This document shows, in pieces, positions 7,099-14,942 of a stretch of DNA of 14,942 nt. The stretch's first letter is position 1. Every line of letters starts with the position of its first letter. The translations under genes and the position numbers were made by a program. This stretch comes from Stephanodiscus triporus (lineage: Eukaryota; Bacillariophyta; Thalassiosirophyceae; Thalassiosirales; Thalassiosiraceae), in contig JALLAZ010000482.1 in the NCBI GenBank assembly GCA_036939755.1, positions 1 to 14,942 on the forward strand, read 5' to 3'. The notes below the pieces were generated by a model that ran no database searches, was not told the origin of the DNA, and saw only the letters and a program-made list of their open reading frames with translations.

Positions 7099-7429
7099 TA
7101 TTATTTTGAATCGGGGGCGGGGCGGCCGGGGGGCAAAGTTTCGCGTGGTGTCGTGGCGTGGCGAGCAGACAAAGAGTTGGCGGGAAGATGAGGATGACTC
7201 ACCCTTCCTTGTTCTCGGACTGAGGAATTATCTACGTAGGAATTGCTATTACGGGGATGGTTTCCGAAATTCCCACTGTTTTCACCTTCCGCCGACGAAA
7301 ATCTTGGCTCTCGCCTTCCACTTTTTACTTCGTTCGTCGTCGTCATCTCTTTAAGGCCGCGCGAAGTAAGGAGTAGAAAAGATTACACAGGAGTTCAATC
7401 CCCCTATCCACATCAATGACGCCAGCACC
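7099..7429. promoter_or_regulatory. Shared divergent promoter region, SDR / mitochondrial carrier
   Basis: These 331 bp lie between two ATGs pointing away from each other, so the promoters of both genes must lie here or overlap the 5' ends. The sequence is GC-rich near the SDR start (GGGGGCGGGGCGGCCGG, about 7112-7128) and more mixed in the middle. There is no clear TATA box. Short open frames here are not convincing. Confidence 0.5.
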
Positions 7430-8772
7430 ATGAAGGAGGATCGTCCGTCGTCGTCCACCGCCTCGAGGATCGTGTCCGGTTCCGTAGGATCGATCATATA
7501 CGTCACCGCGTTCGCGCCATTGGAGGTCGTCAAGGTGCGACAGCAGGCGGCGGCCTCGTCTGGCTCTTCGTCTTTTCCTTCGTGGTCAGGACCCCCACCC
7601 GTCAAGGCCCTACTCCGCGGACGCGGCGCGGTGGTCCTATCCGACGGCCTCGTCGTGCCGACATCCTCGTTCCCGTGCCTTGCCGCCGCCGCGCCTCGTT
7701 CGCGTGCCGCCGCCGCATACGACCACCACCCTCACCGCGTCGTCGACCGACGGTCGGGCGTGCTCTCCTCCCTCCGAGCCATCGCGAGGAACGAGGGACG
7801 CGCGGGATTGTACGCGGGTTTGAAACCCACGCTCTACGCCACCGTCCCGAATGCCGCCGTTTATTTGGCGTCGTACGACGAGATCTCGTCGCGATTATCG
7901 CGTCGTGATCGTCGTCGTCGTCGTCGTGATAACGACCACGAAGACGACGATCGCGACGATCATCGGGGGCATTGGATACCGTTCGTCGCGGGGGCGTCGG
8001 CGAGGCTCGCGAGCTCCGTGGTCACGGGTGAGAATTTTTCGTTTCGACGGATGCCATCTCTAGAGTTTTCGTATCGTACAAATTTTTGCCTTATCCCCCC
8101 CCCCCCCCACCCTCTCACGTGCGGTCGCGTCGTTACTCATATTACTCCCGATAAAAAACAAACAAACACACACACATCGATAATAAACTATTAGCCCCGC
8201 TGGAGCTCGTGCGCACCAGGCAGGCCGCGAACCCTATCCGTCGCGGCGGCGTCCTCGAGGAATTCCGTCTCATCGTCAAAACGTCCGGCCTCGCGGGGCT
8301 GTACAGGGGACTCGTGCCGATGATATTGCGAGACGTGCCGTTCGGCGCGACGTACTTCCCGACCCTCGAGTTGACGCGGTCCGTCATGTCGAATTCGACG
8401 TTCCTCGGATCGTGGGGAAAAAGACATCACCGCGTCGAGATGATGGGCACTAGGCCCCCCGTGGCAGTCGATGCCCTCGAGGCGTTCGTCGGGGGGATGA
8501 TCGCCGGATCGCTCGCTACCGTGTTGACGACACCGTTCGACGTCGTCAAGACGCGACGGATGACGACGACATCATCCCACACTACCTGCCTCGTCATCCG
8601 GCCCGGAGGAGGAGGCACGATGTTCGATCACATGAGACGCATATTTCAGGAGGAAGGACACGCGGGGTTGTGGAGGGGGAACTGTGCGCGCATGATGAAG
8701 GTCGCGCCGGGATCGGCCATCATGATCTCCTCGTACGAATCGGGCAAGAGACTACTCGAGGACGTCATGTGA
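7430..8772 (+). CDS. Mitochondrial carrier, SLC25A39/SLC25A40/Mtm1 type, two exons
   Basis: Exons 7430-8027 and 8195-8772 give 391 aa. The three carrier repeats carry the PX[DE]xx[KR] signature: PLEVVK (30-35), PLELVR (201-206) and PFDVVK (313-318). GLYAGLKPTLYATVPNAAVY, GLYRGLVPMILRDVPFGATY and GLWRGNCARMMKVAPGSAIM follow the signatures as the even-helix motifs. The phrase LRDVPFGATY and the pairing of PLELVRT with a long first matrix loop (about 36-110, with VVLSDGLVVPTSSFP) best match the SLC25A39/40/Mtm1 branch. These act in the inner membrane; animal members import glutathione, and yeast Mtm1 affects manganese/iron handling and Sod2. The four-cysteine loop I recall in human SLC25A39 is reduced here to Cys83. 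A basic/acidic insertion (RRDRRRRRRDNDHEDDD) sits between repeats 1 and 2. The start is supported because repeat 1 begins about residue 12. It is divergent from the SDR. Confidence 0.88.
8028..8194 (+). other. Carrier intron, 167 bp
   Basis: It starts GTGAGAATTT at 8028 and ends AAACTATTAG at 8194. The join is phase 1 (G|CC gives Ala200) and completes the second carrier signature TAPLELVRT. The intron holds a 14-base C run (8095-8108) and a short CA repeat near 8166-8176. Confidence 0.88.
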
Positions 8773-9215
8773 AAAAAAAGAACACCGTACATACTGTATC
8801 CAGTGTTCCTTACTGTAACAGGATTGTAAATATTAAGGTTCATCCGCCGTATCTTTCCGCGATATTCAGATGAGTAAGTTCGAATTTTCACCTTTGACAA
8901 AACGCCCAGCAACAAACCAGCTCGACATCGGCTGGATTAAATTGGCGAGCTTATTATTTGCTAGGCAATTTGTTCAACTACCGACGACAACGTGGCCCCT
9001 CTATGTGGAAGTTGCAAGTCTGGTTCGTATTTTCGACGGTGGGCGGTCACGTAGGTGACATCTGCGTTCGCAATGTTCCCAACGACGGACGCAAGTTTGA
9101 GCGACAACTTTGGCAATCGCCGGCCTCGCCTCTGTCAGTGTCGAGAACGAAAACGACGGGCGGTTGGCATCAATTTTCGACCGCCACGGATATTGCGGAG
9201 ATGAACACGCTTCGC
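8773..9215. other. 3' intergenic region between convergent genes
   Basis: These 443 bp separate the carrier stop from the stop of the minus-strand lumen-protein gene. I see no gene, RNA or strong repeat. Short open frames here have no recognisable domain. Confidence 0.5.
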
Positions 9216-10280
9216 CTATTGTCGCTGTTGTCCATACAATCTCTCCAGGACCTCGAAGGGGACCTCGTCTCCGTAGTCCCTGCCGACGTATTCCTCAACG
9301 GCCCTCCTCCGTTCGTTCCCGAAGACGTCGAGTATCCGCTCGCAGGACGGCACGACCCGCTCGACGAGAGTCCTGTACACGAAGGTCGCCTTCTGATCGG
9401 TGTACATTCCCAGCATCAGCGACGACCGCGGGGACGGGTCGATCGTGGTCTCTAGTCCGTCGAATTCGACCACGGACGCTAGGGATTCCACGAGGTCCTC
9501 GGACGCGGATGACAGTTCGATTGAGCAGGTGCGCCTGGCGTCCTTGTTCGACGACGACGACGATCGCCTCGCCGACTCCGCGCACCAGTACCCGGCATCG
9601 TCGAGGCATCCCCTTAGCTGGAATCCGCCGAGGGCGCGGACCCTGGAGTTTGCGCCCCCCCCAATCTTTTGGGTCAGTAGGGCCTTGGCCCCGAGTCGAG
9701 CCTCGAGGTACGGTTGCCTCCTCTGATTCTCGCTTTCGACGTTCGTTATCGCTCGCCCCGAGGCGGCGGGATCCTCGTCATCGGCGGCGGGAGAGGGCAC
9801 GGCGGGGGGGAGGTGTAGCCTCGTTTTCATGGATCGGGCCACGTTCGTGGCCCAGTACTCCGTCCTCAGGACCGTCGCGAGGCACAGCTCGAGCTGTCGC
9901 CTTCCGCCGCCCGCGTCCCCGAAGAACGGGAGCGCCCCGGCGCCACGCGTCGTTGTCGCCTGCGCGGTCGCGCCGGCGGCGGCAGTCGCCACGAACGCCG
10001 ACGACAGCCGGGAAAGGAACGACCTCCTCCTCCCGCGGTCGCATCCTCCGTCGTCGTCGTCGTCGTCGTGTGCTCGGGAGGCGTGTTTTTCCGCCGCAAC
10101 ACCGCGATTGGCCGACTCCGAGTGATACAGGCCGTGCCTCGGGGGGTGACGCGGGACGATTTCGGACGCCGACGCGCCTCGGTCGGCCGCGGCGCGAAGC
10201 CGACCCGGATGATTCGCGCGATGGCCGAGACCGGAAGCGCCGACGGCGAGGAATGCGAGACATCCGTAGATGGACTTCAT
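9216..10280 (-). CDS. Probable Tat-targeted thylakoid-lumen protein, function unknown
   Basis: With the ATG at 10280 the protein is 354 aa. Residues 1-20 (MKSIYGCLAFLAVGASGLGH) read as an ER-type signal peptide, as needed for import into a complex plastid. About 21-82 is a basic/hydroxylated transit-like region with an Asp run. Residues 84-108, RRRSFLSR then a hydrophobic Ala-rich core ending ATAQA, form a near-textbook twin-arginine signal with an AxA cleavage site, which points to the thylakoid lumen. The mature part includes LELCLATVLRTEYWATNVAR (130-149), a Cys-containing middle (GCLDDAGYWC, 224-233) and a conserved-looking end with SSLMLGMYTDQKATFVYR (286-303), RTLVERVVPSCERIL and YGDEVPFEVLERL. 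I do not recognise the family and give no function. Upstream in-frame ATGs at 10400 and 10349 would add a short N-terminus; 10280 is preferred because the signal peptide begins there. There is no intron. Confidence 0.72.
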   Translation of the reverse strand: MKSIYGCLAFLAVGASGLGHRANHPGRLRAAADRGASASEIVPRHPPRHGLYHSESANRGVAAEKHASRAHDDDDDDGGCDRGRRRSFLSRLSSAFVATAAAGATAQATTTRGAGALPFFGDAGGGRRQLELCLATVLRTEYWATNVARSMKTRLHLPPAVPSPAADDEDPAASGRAITNVESENQRRQPYLEARLGAKALLTQKIGGGANSRVRALGGFQLRGCLDDAGYWCAESARRSSSSSNKDARRTCSIELSSASEDLVESLASVVEFDGLETTIDPSPRSSLMLGMYTDQKATFVYRTLVERVVPSCERILDVFGNERRRAVEEYVGRDYGDEVPFEVLERLYGQQRQ

Positions 10281-10913
10281 CTGCGAGATGGCGAGGAGCG
10301 GCAGCAGGGGCAGGACCGTGGGGTAAATCCTCGATTGTGTCGTTCCCATTCGATCGCCCGCCGCATGTGAATGGTGTGTCTCTTTGGCGACAACAGACAC
10401 ATCATAACAAAAAACGTATCAACTCCTATGTGCAACGATACACAAATGACAAAGGAGAGGACAGACACTTGAAGTTGTCTCGGAAGCGCCCGAAACTACA
10501 CACCAAGAGGTTAGCCCGACGAGGCCGCTGCTCAAAGTTTGAATCGGAAAAGAATTGGCGGGCGTCGGCCCTCCCGAAGAGAAAGAGGAGGAAGTGCATA
10601 CAAACGACAGAGCTTGCGGTGGAGGCCTTTTTGATTGAGGCAGTAGAACTTCTTTGTCACAGGAGCAAGCTAATGCCAAAATCAATCGTCCTTCGCAGCA
10701 CCAAGGAAATTCTTGGGAAGTAAGCTTCCCGTGGTGGAAACCACGGCCTTGATGGAAATGGACTCTTCTGCTTCGTATTTAATCAGTAAAAATCACCCTG
10801 CCACTGTATCGGCCTTCGGTCGGAGAATGTCAGTGATTAATTACGACAGAATTATGTAAAAATATGTTCATGGCTGATCAGCATCAAACAATCTCGTTGC
10901 CGGCATCGACCAA
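10281..10913. other. Intergenic region between divergent genes
   Basis: This 633-bp region should hold the promoters of the lumen-protein gene (-) and the 415-aa gene (+). CGT repeats stop at about 10,330 and the composition becomes ordinary. An open frame on + reaches 10723 with Lys/Arg-rich sequence but has no recognisable domain. A hairpin at 10729-10746 is the only distinct structure I see. Confidence 0.5.
10729..10746 (+). other. Short perfect hairpin with GGAA loop
   Basis: CCGTGGT, GGAA, ACCACGG form a perfect 7-bp stem with a GNRA-class tetraloop. It lies 167 bp before the ATG at 10914. It could be a stem in a 5' leader or chance; no known RNA family is recognised. Confidence 0.5.
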
Positions 10914-12161
10914 ATGACCATGGCGACGGATCAATATCGATTGCATCCAGCGGTGCATATCTTCCTCGATCACTTATTGAGTGACGTCGAAGACGAAAAC
11001 GAGAATCTTCAAGAGAGTAACAAACTTCTCGAGTCAGCTTGTGATTTCCTTACGAAGGTCGAGCTTCATCTTCGTGGCGGTTTTGTCATGTCTACGGCAA
11101 TGACGCGATCATTTGTTATGGATGGCCACGATGACTACCGCTGTGGCATCGGAATTCCGATTGACGCTGACGAAAACAATCCTCGCCCTCTTCTAGATTT
11201 TAGCGGCTGTGACTTCAGGATGATGGGCCAGACCGTTGGCACTCTTTCGGGACTGGTCACAATACTGGATATTCGCGCCGACGGCACAATCCATCTGAGA
11301 ATTCACCTGTCCGGGCAATGTGCCCTAGAGGGGGTTCTTCGGAATCTCAGCGTTGAGGACTTTGCTTGTTTTTCGGACCGTGTATATTCAAGTCGCCATA
11401 TAACGATGTATCTGATGACGGGTGTGGGATTGCAACACGCGGCTTCCGTAACATTCACCCCGGTGATCTTCCTGCTAGAAATCTCGCCAATGTTACAGCG
11501 AACAGTGCAATTAGTTGGTTTGCTCCCATCCCTCGATAGCGTTAAGAATGATCTCGTGTGCCATTTCGCGGGAGTAGGCGACGTAACGAAGCGCTCACGG
11601 GTACTGTGTGCCATTTCCCGGAATGGGTGGAAAAATGAGCGCCCTCTCTCCTTCCAGTTTGAAAAGCTGCTTTTATCAACCGTTGCTGCCGTTGGTCATG
11701 GTCAGACTGATGAGATATTGGTGCTATTGGCCAAGAATCAGCTGTTGAAATACAACCATTGCGGTCTTTGTCAGATCCAGAAAATGATTGGCATGGTTGA
11801 GATCACCCATCCTGGGTTCAATGTCAAGGTCTCTCTCAAGGATGGAAAACTTCATGACAATGACGGATATCCCGTGTGGCGAATTCTCCTTCCTGAAGAG
11901 GCGACGCCAGCCTCGAAAAGCAGACATAGCTTGATGAAAATCAAACTGTACCTCGCGGGTATGCCCCTGCCATTGACAAATATCAGTTATGGCTTTTCTC
12001 CGAATAGAATTGATCTTGATTGGTTTGAGGCGACGTCGGACAATGGGACGAAGATATACTGCCGCCCATACCTCTACGAATTTTATTTTGTTAATGCCAT
12101 CCTTGACATCCCGCTATCCAGTGTTCGAAGCATCCTTGGGGTGCTTGGTGTTGACGTTTGA
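10914..12161 (+). CDS. Unrecognised 415-aa protein
   Basis: The reading frame is single-exon and uninterrupted, 415 aa. I do not recognise a domain. Residues 25-45 (VEDENENLQESNKLLESACD) have coiled-coil-like charge and Leu spacing just before a beta-rich body. The body alternates short hydrophobic strands and turns (TLSGLVTILDIRADGTIHLR, 121-140; CRPYLYEFYFVNAILDIPLS, near the C-terminus), with no signal peptide or clear transmembrane helix. A CGLCQIQKM segment holds a Cys-x2-Cys, but no partner pair was seen. Codon use is mixed and the DNA lacks the CGT/GAC repeats of the genes to the left, so it reads as a different compositional class, perhaps a lineage-specific family copy. It converges with the HA-domain gene. 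The start ATG at 10914 is followed by a second in-frame ATG at residue 3; either could be used. Confidence 0.75.
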   Translation: MTMATDQYRLHPAVHIFLDHLLSDVEDENENLQESNKLLESACDFLTKVELHLRGGFVMSTAMTRSFVMDGHDDYRCGIGIPIDADENNPRPLLDFSGCDFRMMGQTVGTLSGLVTILDIRADGTIHLRIHLSGQCALEGVLRNLSVEDFACFSDRVYSSRHITMYLMTGVGLQHAASVTFTPVIFLLEISPMLQRTVQLVGLLPSLDSVKNDLVCHFAGVGDVTKRSRVLCAISRNGWKNERPLSFQFEKLLLSTVAAVGHGQTDEILVLLAKNQLLKYNHCGLCQIQKMIGMVEITHPGFNVKVSLKDGKLHDNDGYPVWRILLPEEATPASKSRHSLMKIKLYLAGMPLPLTNISYGFSPNRIDLDWFEATSDNGTKIYCRPYLYEFYFVNAILDIPLSSVRSILGVLGVDV

Positions 12162-12602
12162 CTTCTCATTTGAACCTTGCATGTCATCTTTTCCTGGTAC
12201 ACATCAGAAGAAGTTCTCATGGATGCCAAGATGCAGCTTCACTTCAGTGAGCATGAAGAAGCATTAGCAACAGTCACAAAGAGAGAATCAGATATAATGA
12301 CACTTTTTGTTTAATAGTCTTTTCCTTGATTTGGTGTGTTGATGCCCACTCATTCGCCGTACCTTGCAAGTCACCTGAAGTTTCACTGAAACTCTCTTAA
12401 GATCTCACTTTTTAACTATCCAGCAAAAACACCAGCCCATGCGCCAAATATCCTAAACACAAGTCTTGCTAAATCGCCCTAAGATTATCCAGAATCTATG
12501 TCTGTTCGATAGAACGGAAACACATACAGAAACTTTTCAAGAGATGAACACACTGCTTCAAACAAATATTCCTTCACATATCTATTTCTCCTCTCATTTA
12601 CT
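12162..12602. other. 3' intergenic region between convergent genes
   Basis: This is AT-leaning DNA of 441 bp between the stop of the 415-aa gene and the stop of the HA-domain gene. I see no gene, RNA or mobile element in it. Possible polyadenylation signals are not clear-cut. Confidence 0.5.
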
Positions 12603-14106
12603 TTACTCGCTTTTCTTCTCGGCATCCTCTTTAACCTCAGTCTCAATCTTGATTTTATTTTTTTCATCATCTCCACAAATAGATGGCGGTGAACCGGGCT
12701 TTTCTGCATTCTTCTTTGTGTCATCCTTGTCGTCATCCTCGTCGTCATCCATGTCGTCATCCTTGTCGTCATCCTTGTCGTCATCCTTCCTCTTCAAATG
12801 TGGAGTCCAAATGAATCCAATATCATTCAACATCTGGATTCGTTCATCTGTCAACCAACACTTTCTGCCCTGATTTCGGTGCGACCATTGTGCGCGTTGG
12901 TTCATGACCCACCATGACAGTTTCCGATTGGTGGCATAGCCGTGGGGGACGCGGCAATGGCCGTACTCCAAACGGAACTGTTTTGAGAACATAGTCAAAA
13001 ATCGAATTAGACGTTGTATTTCTCGGCCTTACTGAGCATGATTGAAACGTGAACAAATAGAAATGATTACTTACCTGCAAGAGTTCGTTGTAACGTATGA
13101 GCCAGCGAGCCTCACGAGATTTTATTTGGGGCTTGCTGTTTGGCCCCAAAGGAGATGATAAACTTCTGTTTTGTTGTTCCTGCATTGTCGCCAACTGCTG
13201 TGGCATCGATGCCATTGCATAAGAAGCAGCCATGGGCATCATAACCGATGGATTCCACATGAAATTTCCCATATTCGTGAATGGCCCAAGACCAGATAGT
13301 ACCCCGGCCATCCCCGGATTCAATGCTGCCGGGATCATTGCTAACCCTGGATTTAGCGATGCAGGATAGCCACCCGCCATCAAAAAATTGAGGTCTTGAG
13401 GATTCGCCGTGACCATCGGTTGAACAAGTCCGCCCATGAAGGCTGCAGGCATTGGACCTGCCCCCGCTGCCGCCGCTGGGGGGGAGGGGACGGGCTGTCC
13501 CCCGGCGGAATAGGCCGAGGCAAGTTGTTGGAGCAATGCATGTTGTGTGATCTGTGGCTGAAGTGGGAGGTGCATTGCAGCAGCAGGGAGTGATGTAACG
13601 GGAATTGTGCCGGCAATGGTGGGAGGAATCAGGGTGGCACCGGGCTTCGTTGTCGCAAGGCCCCTTTGCTGCTGCTGCAGAGTATATGCATTCTGACCGG
13701 GAGCAAAGGGAGTTGGCCCTAAAACGTTTGGGTCATTAAGAGGAATAGCCATGTCACTCGGAGTCAAATAGTTGAACAGCGATAGCAGGCTAAGGTCCTG
13801 CCCCGAAACTTGAGGTGCAGAAGGAGCAGCGGTGGGCGCCACGGGTTGATGATTTGGTGTAGCAACCCCCCCCGACAATTGGGCAGAGCTGCCAGCACCA
13901 CTCGAATACGGAAAGAGACTTTCCAGTTGTTGGGCAGCGAGAGCGGGATTCGCACCTGGAGTTATCCCGGAGTCAGCGTTGTTCTCAACTATTTCACCTG
14001 ACAAATCATCATGGGGAGAAACGCCACCGTTTCCTTCGGTGTACATGGGTGCTTGCATTGGTAATTTAGTCTCGGATGCAATCGGGACACCCATGAAATC
14101 GGACAT
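12603..14106 (-). CDS. Helicase-associated (HA) domain protein with disordered N-terminus
   Basis: Exons on the minus strand are 14106-13075 and 12977-12603, giving 468 aa. Residues 1-330 are low complexity, rich in Ala, Pro, Gln, Gly, Met and Leu (for example AMHLPLQPQITQHALLQQLA), like an activation or interaction region. The HA domain (Pfam PF03457 type) covers about 334-402 and spans the intron: ARWLIRYNELLQ, then FRLEYGHCRVPHGYATNRKL, SWWVMNQRAQW and LTDERIQMLNDIGFIW. The W-x3-Y-x2-L, GHCxVP, L-x2-WV-x2-QR and L-x2-IGF-x-W pattern is diagnostic. The C-terminus is acidic, with Asp-Asp-Asp-Lys repeats (409-430) and then Lys/Glu-rich sequence. HA domains are thought to bind nucleic acid and are abundant in diatoms without any helicase, so a nuclear DNA-binding or transcription-related role is likely but inferred. 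The ATG at 14106 is the first in the frame. Confidence 0.87.
12721..12788. repeat. 12-bp tandem repeat encoding DDDK units
   Basis: Five 12-bp units of TCATCCTTGTCG, with single changes, run from 12721 to 12780 and a partial sixth follows. On the minus strand they encode the acidic DDDK/DDDM/DDDE repeats near the C-terminus of the HA-domain protein. Confidence 0.9.
12978..13074 (-). other. HA-gene intron, 97 bp
   Basis: On the minus strand it starts GTAAGTAATC at 13074 and ends CTCAAAACAG at 12978. The join is phase 0 and fuses YNELLQ to FRLEYGHC, restoring a continuous HA domain. Confidence 0.9.
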
Positions 14107-14942
14107 GATTTAAGCAAGAAGAATCTTTTTATGGAGTCTGATGGGGTGCGGATCATGACGAAAAGTAGAATGCCCAATTATTAGATGTGTAAGTGATTTT
14201 CCGTCCAGTTCTTGCTTGACCTGGATAAGCAATAAAAATTAAGCGCCGCGGATATAACATATTTGCTATCATGAGCGATGTGCAGCGGGCTGTCGCGCGT
14301 GGTCCTGCCGAGTAGCGGTCGTTTGGTGCCACGCCGCGCCCAATCATCAACATCATGGATGTATGCCCCCGGGCGAGCGGTGCGGTACCATTCTCTCCAG
14401 CGCCGGAGGGGGAGACGAAGATAAAAAGCATCAACAAAAGTCTACGCCGCCAACGAACGGCCGGCGTTCGCAACTCGGGGATATTTCCAAATTCTCTGAC
14501 GATAATAATTATTATGCATCCATAACTGGGCCAATAAAAAAGACATGGGTCGGGTAATTATTCATACTCACCGCCGAGAAATAATAGTAGTGGTCGAGCT
14601 AACTCGCGGCGTTGTATTAGTGTTTGTTGAAGGCAAAAATAAAATAGAAGAGAGAGGAGGAGGAACAACCGCGAGGAACAACAACGGCCAACAAAAAAGT
14701 CCAGGCACATCACATAATATCGTACAATATCATAATAGTCCCAGTATCTATGTATCTAAGTACAATATAATTTTATTATCCCAAGAAGAAAATCCCCTAG
14801 AGAGATACATCTAATGTGATGGTATGGTACTCATCACACATACATACGTAATACTTTGTGTGGTGAGGCAGAAGTAGAACCATACTACTGGAAGAAACCA
14901 GAAAAAATATTTTCAGGGGGGAAAGGGGGCCGTGGCCCCCCA
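14107..14942. other. Upstream region of the HA gene and unassigned right edge
   Basis: I find no supported gene in these 836 bp. The first part should contain the promoter of the HA-domain gene. A GC-rich island lies at about 14240-14475. A minus-strand open frame there (14153-14473) has a signal-like start but lacks a proper ATG. An inverted repeat TGTGATG / CATCACA flanks 14815-14838. Confidence 0.5.
14919..14941. repeat. GC palindrome at the window edge
   Basis: The sequence GGGGGCC GT GGCCCCC is a perfect 7-bp inverted repeat preceded by a G-rich run. It may mark a repeat or transposon end that continues outside the window; this cannot be judged from here. Confidence 0.4.

Noticed and set aside
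9110..10723. Long + strand open frame of 537 codons opposite the lumen-protein gene
   Set aside because: It is Arg-rich throughout with no domain. The minus-strand frame carries a clear signal peptide and Tat signal, so this is its shadow.
12466..12873. + strand open frame with Ser runs
   Set aside because: It is antisense of the DDDK repeats and Lys/Glu-rich tail of the HA-domain protein.
14281..14345. GC-rich stretch considered as a tRNA
   Set aside because: No T-arm GGTTCGA-type motif or cloverleaf could be built.
14153..14473. Minus-strand frame with signal-peptide-like start (RRRLLLMLFIFVSP)
   Set aside because: The frame begins at TTG and not ATG, is short, has no domain, and its body is low-quality coding sequence.

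Overview
The window looks like nuclear DNA of a photosynthetic stramenopile, most likely a centric diatom of the Thalassiosira/Skeletonema/Cyclotella type; I cannot name the species. Four things point this way: short GT-AG introns of about 80-170 bp, a lone helicase-associated (HA) domain protein of a kind common in diatoms, a protein whose N-terminus reads as a three-part signal for the thylakoid lumen of a complex plastid, and a peroxisomal SRL tail. No rRNA, tRNA, CRISPR array, bacterial operon or phage gene was seen.

Layout. 1-822: GC-rich, repeat-laden DNA with no convincing gene. 823-1336: a probable small + strand gene whose reading frame breaks twice. 1412-2246: an unrecognised + strand coding stretch with one good intron. 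2247-3395: repeat-rich accessory DNA, with a diverged 107-bp direct repeat, a CAAGT-type satellite and an LTR-like or promoter-like stretch. 3316-3744 (-): only the first exon of an MFS transporter. 3954-5348 (+): a single-exon peroxisomal MaoC/hydratase-2 type enoyl-CoA hydratase. 5587-7098 (-): a three-exon short-chain dehydrogenase. 7430-8772 (+): a two-exon mitochondrial carrier of the SLC25A39/SLC25A40/Mtm1 type, divergent from the dehydrogenase. 9216-10280 (-): a probable Tat-targeted thylakoid-lumen protein. 10914-12161 (+): an unrecognised 415-aa protein. 12603-14106 (-): a two-exon HA-domain protein with a long disordered N-terminus. 14107-14942: no supported gene.

How the parts relate. 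The hydratase (peroxisome), the carrier (mitochondrion) and the lumen protein (plastid) serve different organelles, and I see no shared pathway. The clearest regulatory unit is the 331-bp interval shared by the dehydrogenase and the carrier. From about 370 to 10,330 the DNA is saturated with ACG/CGT trinucleotide runs that encode Asp, Ser, Thr or Arg tracts depending on frame and strand. The two right-hand genes and the 1.4-3.3 kb segment lack this texture.

I did not find a clearly new multi-gene system. The best leads are the Tat-signal lumen protein, the truncated transporter beside repeats, the intron-like duplicated repeat, the frame-broken gene and the two unrecognised proteins.
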